From JBNJGB01 sp051747385 (GTDB lineage: Bacteria > Myxococcota_A > UBA9042 > PHBI01 > JACKFB01): a stretch of 64,000 nt of DNA. The notes below the pieces were generated by a model. That model made no database searches, was not told where the DNA came from, and was given only the letters and a program-made list of their open reading frames with translations. A program made the translations under genes and the position numbers. This document shows positions 24,034 through 32,319 of this stretch, one piece after another (positions within the stretch are counted from its first letter, which is position 1; each line of letters opens with the position of its first letter). The stretch covers positions 62,001 through 126,000 of the forward strand of contig JBNJGB010000017.1 in assembly GCA_051747385.1 (NCBI GenBank), read 5' to 3'.

Positions 24034-25176
24034 ATGGTCTCCCTCCATGAAGCGCGCTTCTGGGAGCCGACGGGCGAGGACCGCGTGCGCTGCACCCTGT
24101 GCCCGCACGAGTGCTCCATCGCACCCGGCGGGCGGGGTGCCTGCGCGGTGCGCTACAACCACGCCGGGCACCTCTACACGCTGGTCCACGATCGGGTCGT
24201 CGCCCGCCACGTGGACCCGGTGGAGAAGAAGCCCCTGTATCACTTCCATCCCGGAGGCCGGGCCTACTCCATCGCCACGGTGGGCTGCAGCCTCCGGTGC
24301 AGCTTCTGCCAGAACCACGACCTGTCCCAGTGGCCTCGCGAGCACCTGCCCCGACACCTCGCCTCCGACGCACGTCCGACGGCGGACGCGCGAGCCATCG
24401 TGTGTCCCCAGCTCGCGGCCCTGCAGGGCGCCATCCCCGGCGAGCCCGTCACCCCGGCCGGCCTGGTCGAGGAGGCCGAGGCGCTGGGCGCCGACATGAT
24501 CGCCTACACCTACACGGAGCCGACGGTGTTCTTCGAGCTGGCCTGGGACACGGCCGTCCTGGCGCGCCAGCGGGGCCTGAAGAACGTCCTGGTGACGAAC
24601 GGCTACACGCCCGAGCCCGTCGTGCGCGAGCTCGCGGACGTCGTGGACGCCGTCAGCGTGGACCTGAAGGCGCTCCGACCCGCCACCTGGCGGAAGGTGA
24701 TGCAGGGCGAGGCCGGGCCCGTACTCGACGCCATCCGCCTCTACCACGCCCTGGGCGTCCGGGTGGAGGTGACCACCCTCGTGATCCCCGAAATGAACGA
24801 CTCGGACCAGGAGCTGCGGGCCATCGCGCGCTTCGTGGCCTCCGTCGGCCGCGACGTGCCGTGGCACGTGTCCCGCTTCCAGCCCGCGTACCGCATGAGG
24901 GATCGGACGCCCACGCCGGAGGCGACGCTTCGCCGCGCCGCTCTCATCGGACACGAGGCCGGCCTGCGCTACGTCTACGAGGGCAACATGCCCGGGAGTG
25001 GCGGAGAGGACACGGTCTGCCCGTCCTGCGACGCCGTGCTCGTCCGTCGTCGTGGGCACTCGGTTCGCGAGAACCGCGTCTACGAAGGCCGCTGCCCGGA
25101 GTGCGAGACCCCCGTCCCGGGCGTCGCGATGGACGGGCCCCTGGCCCGGAGCCGGATGGTGCTCCCCCGCGACTGA
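24034..25176 (+). CDS. amrS: AmmeMemoRadiSam system radical SAM enzyme (AmrS)
   Basis: The 380-aa protein is a radical-SAM enzyme. An N-terminal zinc-like motif RCTLCPHECSIAPGGRGACAVR (near residues 18-40) precedes the cluster loop GCSLRCSFCQNHDLSQ near 85-100, which holds the CxxxCxxC [4Fe-4S] signature. Downstream are TYTEPTVFFEL, VLVTNGYTPEPVV, VDLKAL and the SAM-barrel end VPWHVSRFQPAYRM. A rubredoxin-like zinc knuckle (CPSCDAVLVRR... CPECETPVPG) closes it. The reaction is unknown. Partner Memo and AMMECR1 genes are not in the window. ATG 24034 is preceded by CAGGAG. Next genes are on the minus strand. Confidence 0.9.
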   Translation: MVSLHEARFWEPTGEDRVRCTLCPHECSIAPGGRGACAVRYNHAGHLYTLVHDRVVARHVDPVEKKPLYHFHPGGRAYSIATVGCSLRCSFCQNHDLSQWPREHLPRHLASDARPTADARAIVCPQLAALQGAIPGEPVTPAGLVEEAEALGADMIAYTYTEPTVFFELAWDTAVLARQRGLKNVLVTNGYTPEPVVRELADVVDAVSVDLKALRPATWRKVMQGEAGPVLDAIRLYHALGVRVEVTTLVIPEMNDSDQELRAIARFVASVGRDVPWHVSRFQPAYRMRDRTPTPEATLRRAALIGHEAGLRYVYEGNMPGSGGEDTVCPSCDAVLVRRRGHSVRENRVYEGRCPECETPVPGVAMDGPLARSRMVLPRD

Positions 25177-25200
25177 CCGCCCGGCCCGGGCGAGGCCGAC

Positions 25201-25413
25201 CTACTCCACGTCGTACTCGGAGGCGAGATCGGACACGTCCGGCTCCGTGGTCCAGGTCTCCAGCTCCGCGTCGTACTCGCCCCCGCGAGCGACGCCGCAG
25301 TCGAAGCACAGGGCGATGTCGGTGCCGAACTCGAACGCCCGATCCGCGCCGGGCTCCAGCTCCGTCCCGCACGCCGCGCACTCGATCAGGTTCAGCTCTT
25401 CCTCGCGATGCAT
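25201..25413 (-). CDS. 70-aa zinc-ribbon-like protein
   Basis: The small protein has two CxxC pairs, CAACG near residue 13 and CFDCG near residue 37, spaced as in a zinc ribbon. An acidic tail (EYDAELETWTTEPDVSDLASEYDVE) follows. It is of normal codon composition, and ATG 25413 is preceded by AAGGAGAGGCC. Function unknown; such small acidic zinc-ribbon proteins are frequent in deltaproteobacterial genomes. It converges on the AmrS gene with 24 bp between stops. Confidence 0.75.
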   Translation of the reverse strand: MHREEELNLIECAACGTELEPGADRAFEFGTDIALCFDCGVARGGEYDAELETWTTEPDVSDLASEYDVE

Positions 25414-25533
25414 GGCCTCTCCTTGGCGCTCCGGGGGTTGGTCGCCTGTCGACCTCCCGTGCAGGATAGCGTGGAGTACGCCATTTCGCATCCCCTGATC
25501 GGCCGTGCTCCTCCCGTCGTCCACGCCCCCGAC

Positions 25534-26388
25534 TCAGGTCACACGGAGCGGGTCCGCGTCTCGCACGGACACGTCGATGGCGACGCCGTCGCCCAGGGCC
25601 GCCGACAGGCGCTCCCGGAGCACGGGCAGGTAGCCCCGCTCCGTGTTCGTGTGATCGGTGAGGACGACCGCCGCGCCGGCGGCGACCCTGGCGAGGACGT
25701 CGTGGTGGCGCATCTCGCCGGTGACGTACAGATCCGGGCCCTCCAGCCCCGCGAACAGGGAGCCTCCAGCGCCCGGGCAGACGGCCACGCGCGAGATCCG
25801 GCCCTCGCCCTCCCGGAGCGCGGCGGGGGCGGCCACGCGGACGTACTCCAGCCCCAGGTGGGCCTTGAGCGCCCTCACCAGGGCCGGGAGGTCCGTGGGC
25901 TCCGACAGGCGGGCCGTACGCCCGGCCCCCGCGACGGCCCCCTCGGGCGGCTCTTCGACCGGCTCGATCGGCGCCGGTTCGCGGGTCTCGCCGAGCCCCT
26001 TCAGGAGCCAGTCGTTCAGCCCGCCCGGCGCGGCGTCCAGCGCGGTGTGCGGCGAGTACACCGGCACGCCGGCCCGGATCGCGTCCATGACGATGCGGTG
26101 CTTCGGCTCCGCGGCCACGAGGCGCTTCAGCCCCTTGAAGATGGGCGGGTGATACGCCACCACGAGGTCCGCGCCCGCCTCCAACGCCTCGGCGAGCACC
26201 CCCTCCGTCAGGTCGATGGTCAGGGCGACGCGGCGGATCGTGCGTCCCCACCCTCCCGGGGTGGGCGGATCCACCAGCAGGCCGACGTTGTCCCACTCTC
26301 CCGCCCACCGGAGCGGCGCCAGGTCCCCGAGGACGTCGAGGACGCGCCGCAGCGTCGGAGGGTCTCCCTGCGAGGTCGTGCGTGTCAT
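25534..26388 (-). CDS. Nif3-like dinuclear metal center protein
   Basis: This 284-aa protein belongs to the Nif3/YbgI family, which forms hexameric rings around dinuclear metal sites. Metal-site segments: AYHPPIFKGLKRL near residue 80, YSPHTALDAAPGGLNDWLL near 107, TGEMRHHDVL near 235 and LTDHTNTERGYLP near 255. The central TTHAN insertion is the short form. Its enzymatic role, hydrolase or GTP cyclohydrolase-like, remains unproven. ATG 26388 has a weak ribosome site. Upstream lies a composite GGCAAG repeat in the divergent gap to birA. Confidence 0.9.
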   Translation of the reverse strand: MTRTTSQGDPPTLRRVLDVLGDLAPLRWAGEWDNVGLLVDPPTPGGWGRTIRRVALTIDLTEGVLAEALEAGADLVVAYHPPIFKGLKRLVAAEPKHRIVMDAIRAGVPVYSPHTALDAAPGGLNDWLLKGLGETREPAPIEPVEEPPEGAVAGAGRTARLSEPTDLPALVRALKAHLGLEYVRVAAPAALREGEGRISRVAVCPGAGGSLFAGLEGPDLYVTGEMRHHDVLARVAAGAAVVLTDHTNTERGYLPVLRERLSAALGDGVAIDVSVRDADPLRVT

Positions 26389-26420
26389 GGGGGGAGCATA
26401 CCTCAGTCGGGACCTGCTCT

Positions 26421-26584
26421 CAGGGCAATCGCAAAGTCGGAAGAGTGAGGGCCGCGCGGCGGTACGGCGCCCGGCGCCGGATTGCACCCGCTCGGAACCG
26501 ATGGATCCTGGGCGTCTGAGAGGAGGCAAGGGCAAGGGCAAGGGCAAAGGCAAGGGAGGGCGGTCGACTTTGCGACCGCCCTGG
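26421..26584 (+). repeat. composite GGCAAG repeat, full form, divergent gap
   Basis: The copy consists of a ~104-bp conserved module beginning CAGGGCAATCGCAAAGTCGG, a (GGCAAG)5 array at 26525-26554 (one unit GGCAAA), and a terminal hairpin GGGCGGTCG-ACTTTG-CGACCGCCC at 26558-26581. The module contains GGCGCCCGGCGCC, an internal palindrome. It lies in the 323-bp gap between the starts of Nif3 and birA. No coding capacity is credible inside it. Confidence 0.9.
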
Positions 26585-26711
26585 ATGTTCTCTCCGGGTG
26601 GGATGGCAACCGGGCGCGAGTCGTTTAGCCTGGGGAAAGGAGTCCACAGATCGCAGGCGGGGCGGAGCCCCCGGGGCCGCGCGCCGGTCGGGATCCGCCA
26701 GGGAGGAGACC

Positions 26712-27458
26712 ATGGAGCACATCCAGCACCTGGAGAGCGCGAGCTCCACCAACGAGGCGGCGCGTGACCTGGTCCGACAGGGCGCGCCCGGCGGCACGGT
26801 GGTGGTGGCCGACGTGCAGACCGCGGGGCGCGGGCGGCGGGGCCGGACCTGGTTCTCCCCCCGGGGCGGGCTGTACCTCTCGTACATCCACGAGTCGGCG
26901 CTGCAGCCCTCGCGCCTCGTGGGGATCACGCTCGACGCCGCCACCGCGGTGGCGACCGCGCTCGAGGACGCCACGGGCCTGGAGCCCTCCCTCCGGTGGC
27001 CGAACGACGTCATCCTCCGGGGGCGCAAGGTGGGCGGCGTGCTCCCCGAGCTTCACACGGAAGAGGGCCGGGAACACAGCGTCGTGGTGGTGGGCGTCGG
27101 CCTGAACGTCAACACGCCCCTGTCCGAGTTCCCCGAGGAGCTTCACCCCATCGCCACCAGCCTGCGCGAGGTCACCGAGTGGGACCACGACCTCGACCGC
27201 CTGGCCCGGGGCATCGCGCGGAGGCTCCACGAGAAGCTCTCGGGCTACGAGTACGCCGGCGGGCCGGACCTGTTCGCCTACCGGAGGCGCTTCCCGTACC
27301 GAGGCCGCCGCGTGCGCCTGGGCACGGAGGAGCCTGCCCGCTACGCCACCATCACGAACCTGGCCCCGGACGGCGCCCTCGAGGTGCGCCGCGAGGGCGC
27401 CGAGGAGGTCGAGGTCGTCCGCTCGGGCGAGGTGCTCCTGGTGGACGGCGGGGCCTGA
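26712..27458 (+). CDS. birA: biotin-[acetyl-CoA-carboxylase] ligase
   Basis: This 248-aa enzyme makes biotinyl-AMP and attaches biotin to the carboxyl-carrier protein. GRGRRGRTWFSPRGGLYLS at residues 38-56 is the biotinyl-AMP loop and biotin pocket. SLRWPNDVILRGRKVGGVLPEL near 95-115 is the catalytic lysine region, followed by VVVGVGLNVN. It has no N-terminal HTH domain, so it is a monofunctional ligase without repressor function. A C-terminal SH3-like domain (RRVRLGTEEPARYATITNLAPDGALEV) closes it. ATG 26712 follows GGGAGGAGACC. Its upstream region carries a composite GGCAAG repeat. Confidence 0.93.
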   Translation: MEHIQHLESASSTNEAARDLVRQGAPGGTVVVADVQTAGRGRRGRTWFSPRGGLYLSYIHESALQPSRLVGITLDAATAVATALEDATGLEPSLRWPNDVILRGRKVGGVLPELHTEEGREHSVVVVGVGLNVNTPLSEFPEELHPIATSLREVTEWDHDLDRLARGIARRLHEKLSGYEYAGGPDLFAYRRRFPYRGRRVRLGTEEPARYATITNLAPDGALEVRREGAEEVEVVRSGEVLLVDGGA

Positions 27459-27546
27459 GCCGCCCGTGCATTGGTGACGGCCAACGGGCGGGGACGACGG
27501 CGCTCCGACAGAGGCTGGGGAAACGCCCGCGGGAGACCCTCCTTCA

Positions 27547-27567
27547 GGCAAAGGCAAGGGCAAGGGC
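27547..27567 (+). repeat. short (GGCAAG)3 array, convergent gap
   Basis: Three units (GGCAAA, GGCAAG, GGCAAG) followed by GG lie between the convergent ends of birA and the DUF2267 gene. There is no terminal hairpin. Too short for a strong quadruplex on its own. Confidence 0.6.
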
Positions 27568-27642
27568 TCGACAGCGCGGACGGCGGCGCGCCGGTTCGTG
27601 GGCTCCGGGTGTCCCGGAATGCCCCGCGGCGGTCGCGAAGGG

Positions 27643-28068
27643 TCAGTCCCAGAGCGGGAGGATGTCCTTCGGAAGCTGGGCGCGGACGTCGGCCGTCTCG
27701 CCGGGACTCACGTGGCGCTTCACCACGTCGAAGACCGCCATGATGCAGGCCTCGGCGTCCTCCAGGTTGTCGAAGTCGTCGGGCACGACGATGCCGGGAT
27801 GCTCGATGACCCGCTGGACGAACTCGTCCCGACGCCGCAGGGACTTGTCCGGGACCCGCATCGGGTCCCAGCCGTCCATCCAGATGGCCTTCACGAACAT
27901 GGGAAGCTGGGCCACGAGGTCCGCGCCCTCCTTCGCGGTCAGCCTGGACCGCAGGACGTGGAGCGAGGCCGTCATGATCCGCAGCGCGCTGGACGGATCC
28001 TTGTCCAGCTCTCGGGCCACCTCGTTCGTGAACTGCCGGGCTCGCTGGGCCCACACGTCGAAGCTCAT
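27643..28068 (-). CDS. DUF2267 domain protein
   Basis: The 141-aa all-helical protein matches the DUF2267 pattern: DVWAQRARQFTNEVARELDKD, ALRIMTASLHVLRSRLTAKEGADLVAQLPMFVKAIWMDGW and AVFDVVKRHVSPGETADVRAQLPKDILPLW. The family is small, soluble and of unknown function; members are often near stress-response genes. The ATG at 28068 is preceded by AGGAGCATGCC. It is followed by the end of birA in convergent orientation and preceded upstream by the minus-strand TPR gene, with a gap of 53 bp. Confidence 0.85.
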   Translation of the reverse strand: MSFDVWAQRARQFTNEVARELDKDPSSALRIMTASLHVLRSRLTAKEGADLVAQLPMFVKAIWMDGWDPMRVPDKSLRRRDEFVQRVIEHPGIVVPDDFDNLEDAEACIMAVFDVVKRHVSPGETADVRAQLPKDILPLWD

Positions 28069-28121
28069 GGCATGCTCCTGCTCTGTGTGTGTACGCGAGC
28101 CAGATTCAAACCCCGTGCCAG

Positions 28122-28760
28122 CTATTTGCCATTCGTCCGCGCCAGCTTCAGGCCCTTCCGGGCGCCCTGGTGGCGGGGCGCCACGGCCAGGATCTCCTCG
28201 AAGCGCTTCGCGGCGTCCGCCGCCCTCCCCTGCTCGAGGAGCGACCAGCCCAGGCCGGCCTTCATCTCCACGTCGGAGGGATACAGGGCGAGCACCTCGC
28301 GGTACGTCTCCGCCGCCTTCTCGTAGCGCCCGAGGCTGTAGCGGATGAAGGCCAGGCGGCTGGTCGCCAGGTAGTTGTCGGCGTCCCGCTCCAGGACGGC
28401 CTCGGCCGTCTTCTCGGCGTCCAGCCAGCGCCGCATGGCCATCTGGGGCAGCATCTTCCCGAGGCGCGGCTCCACGGCGCGCGGGTGGCGCTTCACGGCG
28501 GCCTCGTAGGCCTTCACGCTCTCCTCGTGCTTCCCCGTCCTGTACAGGAGCCACGCGCGTCGAAGGTCGAAGACGTACGTGTCGCGCGCCTCCCCCTCGA
28601 TGCGCTCCAGGGTCTCCAGGGCGTCGGCCGGGCGCCCGGCGCTCTCCTGGTCGTAGGACTGCTGGAACAGGTCGGCGGAGCGGTCCGCCGCGGCGGCCGT
28701 CGGGGCCGCGAGCAGGGCCAGGGCGAGCCAGATCAGCGACAGGATGCTGCGGGGGGCCAT
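28122..28760 (-). CDS. secreted TPR protein (end of six-gene operon)
   Basis: The 212-aa protein has a signal peptide (LSLIWLALALLAAPTAAAA) and then tetratricopeptide repeats, for example YVFDLRRAWLLYRTGKHEESVKAYEAAVKRHP, YLATSRLAFIRYSLGRYEKAAETYREVLALYP and AGLGWSLLEQGRAADAAKRFEEILAVAP. It is probably periplasmic. The third repeat closely resembles the LGLGWTLLALERDEQAAEVFRAVL repeat of the first gene of the operon. It is the last gene of the PqqD/ATP-grasp cluster, 29 bp after the urea-transporter/M23 gene. ATG 28760 follows GAGGAGATCCC. Confidence 0.85.
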   Translation of the reverse strand: MAPRSILSLIWLALALLAAPTAAAADRSADLFQQSYDQESAGRPADALETLERIEGEARDTYVFDLRRAWLLYRTGKHEESVKAYEAAVKRHPRAVEPRLGKMLPQMAMRRWLDAEKTAEAVLERDADNYLATSRLAFIRYSLGRYEKAAETYREVLALYPSDVEMKAGLGWSLLEQGRAADAAKRFEEILAVAPRHQGARKGLKLARTNGK

Positions 28761-28789
28761 GGGGATCTCCTCGTCGGTTGCCGTGGGGA

Positions 28790-30928
28790 TCATGTTCGCG
28801 CGTCCGGGGGGTCCTCGTCGATGCGCACGGCCACGCGGCGCCGCCCGCGCACCACCTGCTCGAGGCGGACGACGCCCTCGTCCCGGCGCACGACGGCCCG
28901 CGTGGTCACGAGCGGCACGCCATCGCGGCCGGCCCGGCTGGAGGCGCCCTCCACGATCAGGTCGTCGTCGCGCCGGGTCGCGCCGTAGCGCATCTCGAGG
29001 CCGAGCCTGTCGGGCAGGAAGGGCGCCACGAAGTCCAGGAGCACGCGTAGGGGCGCCGGCAGGAAGTGCCGCAGGGGAAGCTGGTCGGTCCACCCCAGGT
29101 TCGGGCCCACCTCGAAGGGGACCCGCGCCAGCGCGGCGTGGAGCAGGTGGAGCACCGAGCGCCCGCCGCCCACGGTGTCGAAGACGGTGAGCAGATCGGG
29201 CTCCAGGCCGAAGTACGTGACGGCGCCGCGCTCCCGGGACCGGAGGGTCAGATCCCCGAGGAGCTCGATCCGCGCCTCGACGTGCTCGACGCGGCCGGCG
29301 CGTCGCCCCTCCTCGCAGCGCCAGGCCCGGACGCTGCCGTGCTCGAAGCGGAAGCGCGTGACCAGGTCCGGCTGGGGCTCCAGGTTGCGCACGGCCTCGC
29401 CGCGGCCGGGCACGAGGGTCCCGCGCAGCACCTCCCCCGAGGCGCTGGGGTCCGCGGAGGTGGCGATCACGTCGTGGAGCTCCATGGGGAGGGTCGGGCC
29501 GCCGACCCGCAGGGTGGACTGGAGCTGGAAGTGCAGGTGCGGGAACGGGGAGCGCCCCGAGTTGCCGCACAGGCCGAGCACCTCCCCGCGCCGGACGAAC
29601 TGGCCCTCGCGGACCTTCGCGCTGCCGGGGGCCAGGTGGGCGACCAGGGAGTACAGCGCCTGCCCGTGCTGGATCAGGACGAGGTTGCCCCAGTTCTCGC
29701 GGAGGTTCACCTCGCCCACGGGGTTGTCCTTCACGCCGTCGACGACCTTCACCACCGTGCCGTCCGCGCCCGCCAGGATCGGCAGGCGATAGCAGTGGTA
29801 GTCCTGCAGCCCGGCTCCGGTGCCGCGGTTGCGGCTGCCGTCCGCGTCGAGGATCTCGAAGTCCAGGGCGTGTCGCCAGGGCCCGCGGTGGGTCTCCGGG
29901 CCGTCCTGCTCCTGGGTGACGGTCCAGCGCCCCCGGAACGGCGCCCGGATGCGGACGGCGTAGCGCGCGCCGAAGCGGGCCACCCGCGTGCGATAGTAGT
30001 TGAGGTTCTGCTCCGGGGAGCCGGGCACGAAGTCCACGGCCTTGGGCCGGCCGTCGCGGACCCGCTGTCGGAGGGCCAGCAGGACGAGCAGCACCGTGAC
30101 GTTGAACGGCAGGATGAGCAGCGGGATGCCGCCCCAGAGCAGGTACGGCAGGGACCCGAGCGTCACGAGGCCGCACGCCGCCACCCCGACCAGGGCCAGG
30201 AGGAACGCGGCGGGCCCCGGGACGAACCAGATGCCGCCCAGGGCCACGGCCGTCAGCATGAAGTTGTAGCCCATGATGAGGCGCATCACGGCGTCGGGCT
30301 GGGCCAGGGTCACGTCCCCGCCGAGGATCCAGGCCACGGCGAAGCCCAGGACCGACAGGAGCGCGGCGATCCGGCTGTGGACGAGCAGCGCGAGGGCCAC
30401 GCCCAGCCCCACCTCGACCCGGGGGAGGAAGAACACGGCCCCGAAGCTCTGGAGATACGCCAGCACGGGCCGCGGCAGGTGGGCGTCCAGGGGCGAGGGC
30501 ACGATCTCGAAGGGCACCCGGGTGAACCCGAGCAGGGGCAGGGCGCCGAGGATCAGCCAGAACACGGCCAGGAACGGCAGCGTCAGGGACGGCACGCCGA
30601 GGACCTGGCCCACGGAGGCATGGAAGCCCGCCGTCGCCACGACCGCCATGACCACGCCGACGGCGAGGACGCCCCAGAGGCCGGGCTCCGGCTCGAAGAG
30701 GACCGCCATGCCCAGCCCGACCAGCAGCGCGCTGTAGCCGTACAGTCCGGCGCGCGTGACGTCGGGGGAGAGGCCCAGCAGACGCGCCGCCGCGATGGAC
30801 AGGACCACGGCCAGGGCCCCCGCCAGCATGACCTCCGGCGCCCACGCCATGGACGCGAGGAGGAGGGCCCCCACCCAGCGGGACCGGGAGAAGAGGATCT
30901 GGGCGTACGACCGCAGGAAGGCGTCCAC
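28790..30928 (-). CDS. urea transporter-like domain fused to M23 peptidase
   Basis: The 712-aa protein has an N-terminal domain of about 10 membrane segments (residues 1-300) with the repeats and FNVTVLLVLLAL end typical of the urea transporter (UT/Yut) family. A C-terminal peptidase M23 (LytM) domain follows: HALDFEI near 375 supplies the metal His/Asp, then GTVVKVVDG, VLIQHGQALYSLVAHLAPGSAKVREGQFVRRGEVLGLCGNSG and HLHFQLQ near residue 470. A beta-rich tail of about 200 residues (LRVGGPTLPMEL onward) has no recognised family. Orientation implies the peptidase acts outside the cytoplasm. GTG 30928 is the first plausible start after the upstream stop; the start is uncertain. Confidence 0.75.
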   Translation of the reverse strand: MDAFLRSYAQILFSRSRWVGALLLASMAWAPEVMLAGALAVVLSIAAARLLGLSPDVTRAGLYGYSALLVGLGMAVLFEPEPGLWGVLAVGVVMAVVATAGFHASVGQVLGVPSLTLPFLAVFWLILGALPLLGFTRVPFEIVPSPLDAHLPRPVLAYLQSFGAVFFLPRVEVGLGVALALLVHSRIAALLSVLGFAVAWILGGDVTLAQPDAVMRLIMGYNFMLTAVALGGIWFVPGPAAFLLALVGVAACGLVTLGSLPYLLWGGIPLLILPFNVTVLLVLLALRQRVRDGRPKAVDFVPGSPEQNLNYYRTRVARFGARYAVRIRAPFRGRWTVTQEQDGPETHRGPWRHALDFEILDADGSRNRGTGAGLQDYHCYRLPILAGADGTVVKVVDGVKDNPVGEVNLRENWGNLVLIQHGQALYSLVAHLAPGSAKVREGQFVRRGEVLGLCGNSGRSPFPHLHFQLQSTLRVGGPTLPMELHDVIATSADPSASGEVLRGTLVPGRGEAVRNLEPQPDLVTRFRFEHGSVRAWRCEEGRRAGRVEHVEARIELLGDLTLRSRERGAVTYFGLEPDLLTVFDTVGGGRSVLHLLHAALARVPFEVGPNLGWTDQLPLRHFLPAPLRVLLDFVAPFLPDRLGLEMRYGATRRDDDLIVEGASSRAGRDGVPLVTTRAVVRRDEGVVRLEQVVRGRRRVAVRIDEDPPDART

Positions 30929-30960
30929 CAGCCCGCGGCCCCCCGCCTCGTCGGGCGCGA

Positions 30961-32319
30961 TCAGTCGCTCGGGAGCGCCAGCCACTCGGGCAGGACCTCC
31001 TGGGAGAGGATGGTGTCCAGGTCCTCGGCTTTCCGCATCAGGCCGTGCTTCCCGTCGCGGCCCACGAGCACCACCGCCGGGCGATAGGTGATGAACTGCA
31101 TCCACTGGGTGACGTTGTAGGCGCCCACGTTGCGGAAGACGACGCGATCGCCGACCTCCATCGGCGGGAACATCAGGGTGTCTCGCACCACGTCGATGTT
31201 CATGCAGAGGGGGCCGTACAGGACCGTGGGCTCCGGCATGCCGCGGGTGTCCTGGGCCGGCAGGACGTCGTGGCGATACCAGAACGCGGTGAACAGGAGG
31301 TTCACGCCCGCGTCCACGACCACCCCGCGGCGGCCGTCCGGGAGCCGCTTGTTGGCCAGCACGGTGCTCACCAGGTAGCCGGCGTCGTCCACCAGGGCGC
31401 GGCCCGTCTCCAGCACCAGGGTCGGCTCCTCGTGGGGCGGGACGTCGAGGCCGGCCAGGCCGTCGCCGATGGCCTCCGCGTACCGGAGGAAGCCGGGCGT
31501 GGCCTGCTCCCCGGGGAGATACTGGGCGTGCAGCGTGTTGGGCGAGGCGAAGCCGCCCCCCACGTCGATGAAGTCGAGCACCACGCCGTGCTCCGCTCGC
31601 ATGGCGTTGGCGAACTCCGCCATCTTGGCCGTGGCCTCCCGGTAGGCGTCGGGCTCCAGGATGAACGTGCCCAGGTGGCAGTGGATCCCCGCCAGGTCGA
31701 GGCTGTCGCCGGCCAGGAGGCGGTGGACGGCCTCGCGGGCCTGGCCGTTGTCCAGGTTGAAGCCGAACCGGGCCCAGGCCGGCGTCGACGCGGTGGCCAT
31801 GTTCAGTCGGATGGCGACCTTCGGGCGGATGCCGTGGCGCCGGGCCACCTCCTCGGCGGCGGCGAGCTCGTCGAAGTGGTCGATGTGGATGAGGGCCCCC
31901 TCCGGCAGGACCTTCTCCAGGACCGCCTCCGTCTTGTAGGGGCCGTTGAAGTGGATGCGTTCGCCGGGGATGCCCAGGTGGCGGGCCTTGTCGTACTCGA
32001 ACTCGCTCACCACCTCCGCCCAGGCGCCCTCCCGGTGGAAGACGCGGCAGATCCCGTCGAGGTAGTTCGTCTTGTAGGACCAGGCGATGCGGACCTTCGG
32101 GTGCCGCCGGGAGAACACGTCGTGGAGCTCCCGATACCGCTCCACGAGGGTGCGCTCCGAGAAGACGAACAGCGGCGAGCCGTAGGCCTCCACCAGCTCG
32201 GCCACGGGCACGCCGTCGATCTCCGTCAGGGGCTGCGCCGCGCCGACCCGGGAGAACTTGTTCATCATCCCCATCCGGTGTCGCACCAGGACGGGGCGCT
32301 CGTACCGCGGCTTCGTCAT
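30961..32319 (-). CDS. PLP-dependent decarboxylase, fold type III (LysA/ODC-like)
   Basis: The 452-aa protein has the alanine-racemase-like barrel of diaminopimelate/ornithine decarboxylases: RIAWSYKTNYLDGICRVFHREGAWAEVVSEFEYDKA near residues 75-105 carries the PLP lysine (SYKTN), GIHCHLGTFI near 200, FIDVGGGFASP near 250 and LETGRALVDDAGYLVSTV near 310. The C-terminal sheet has MNIDVVRDTLMFPPMEVGDRVVFRNVGAYN. The substrate is unknown; lysine, diaminopimelate and peptide-linked amino acids are options. ATG 32319 follows GGGAGGCGATC and overlaps the ATP-grasp stop by four bases. Confidence 0.85.
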   Translation of the reverse strand: MTKPRYERPVLVRHRMGMMNKFSRVGAAQPLTEIDGVPVAELVEAYGSPLFVFSERTLVERYRELHDVFSRRHPKVRIAWSYKTNYLDGICRVFHREGAWAEVVSEFEYDKARHLGIPGERIHFNGPYKTEAVLEKVLPEGALIHIDHFDELAAAEEVARRHGIRPKVAIRLNMATASTPAWARFGFNLDNGQAREAVHRLLAGDSLDLAGIHCHLGTFILEPDAYREATAKMAEFANAMRAEHGVVLDFIDVGGGFASPNTLHAQYLPGEQATPGFLRYAEAIGDGLAGLDVPPHEEPTLVLETGRALVDDAGYLVSTVLANKRLPDGRRGVVVDAGVNLLFTAFWYRHDVLPAQDTRGMPEPTVLYGPLCMNIDVVRDTLMFPPMEVGDRVVFRNVGAYNVTQWMQFITYRPAVVLVGRDGKHGLMRKAEDLDTILSQEVLPEWLALPSD

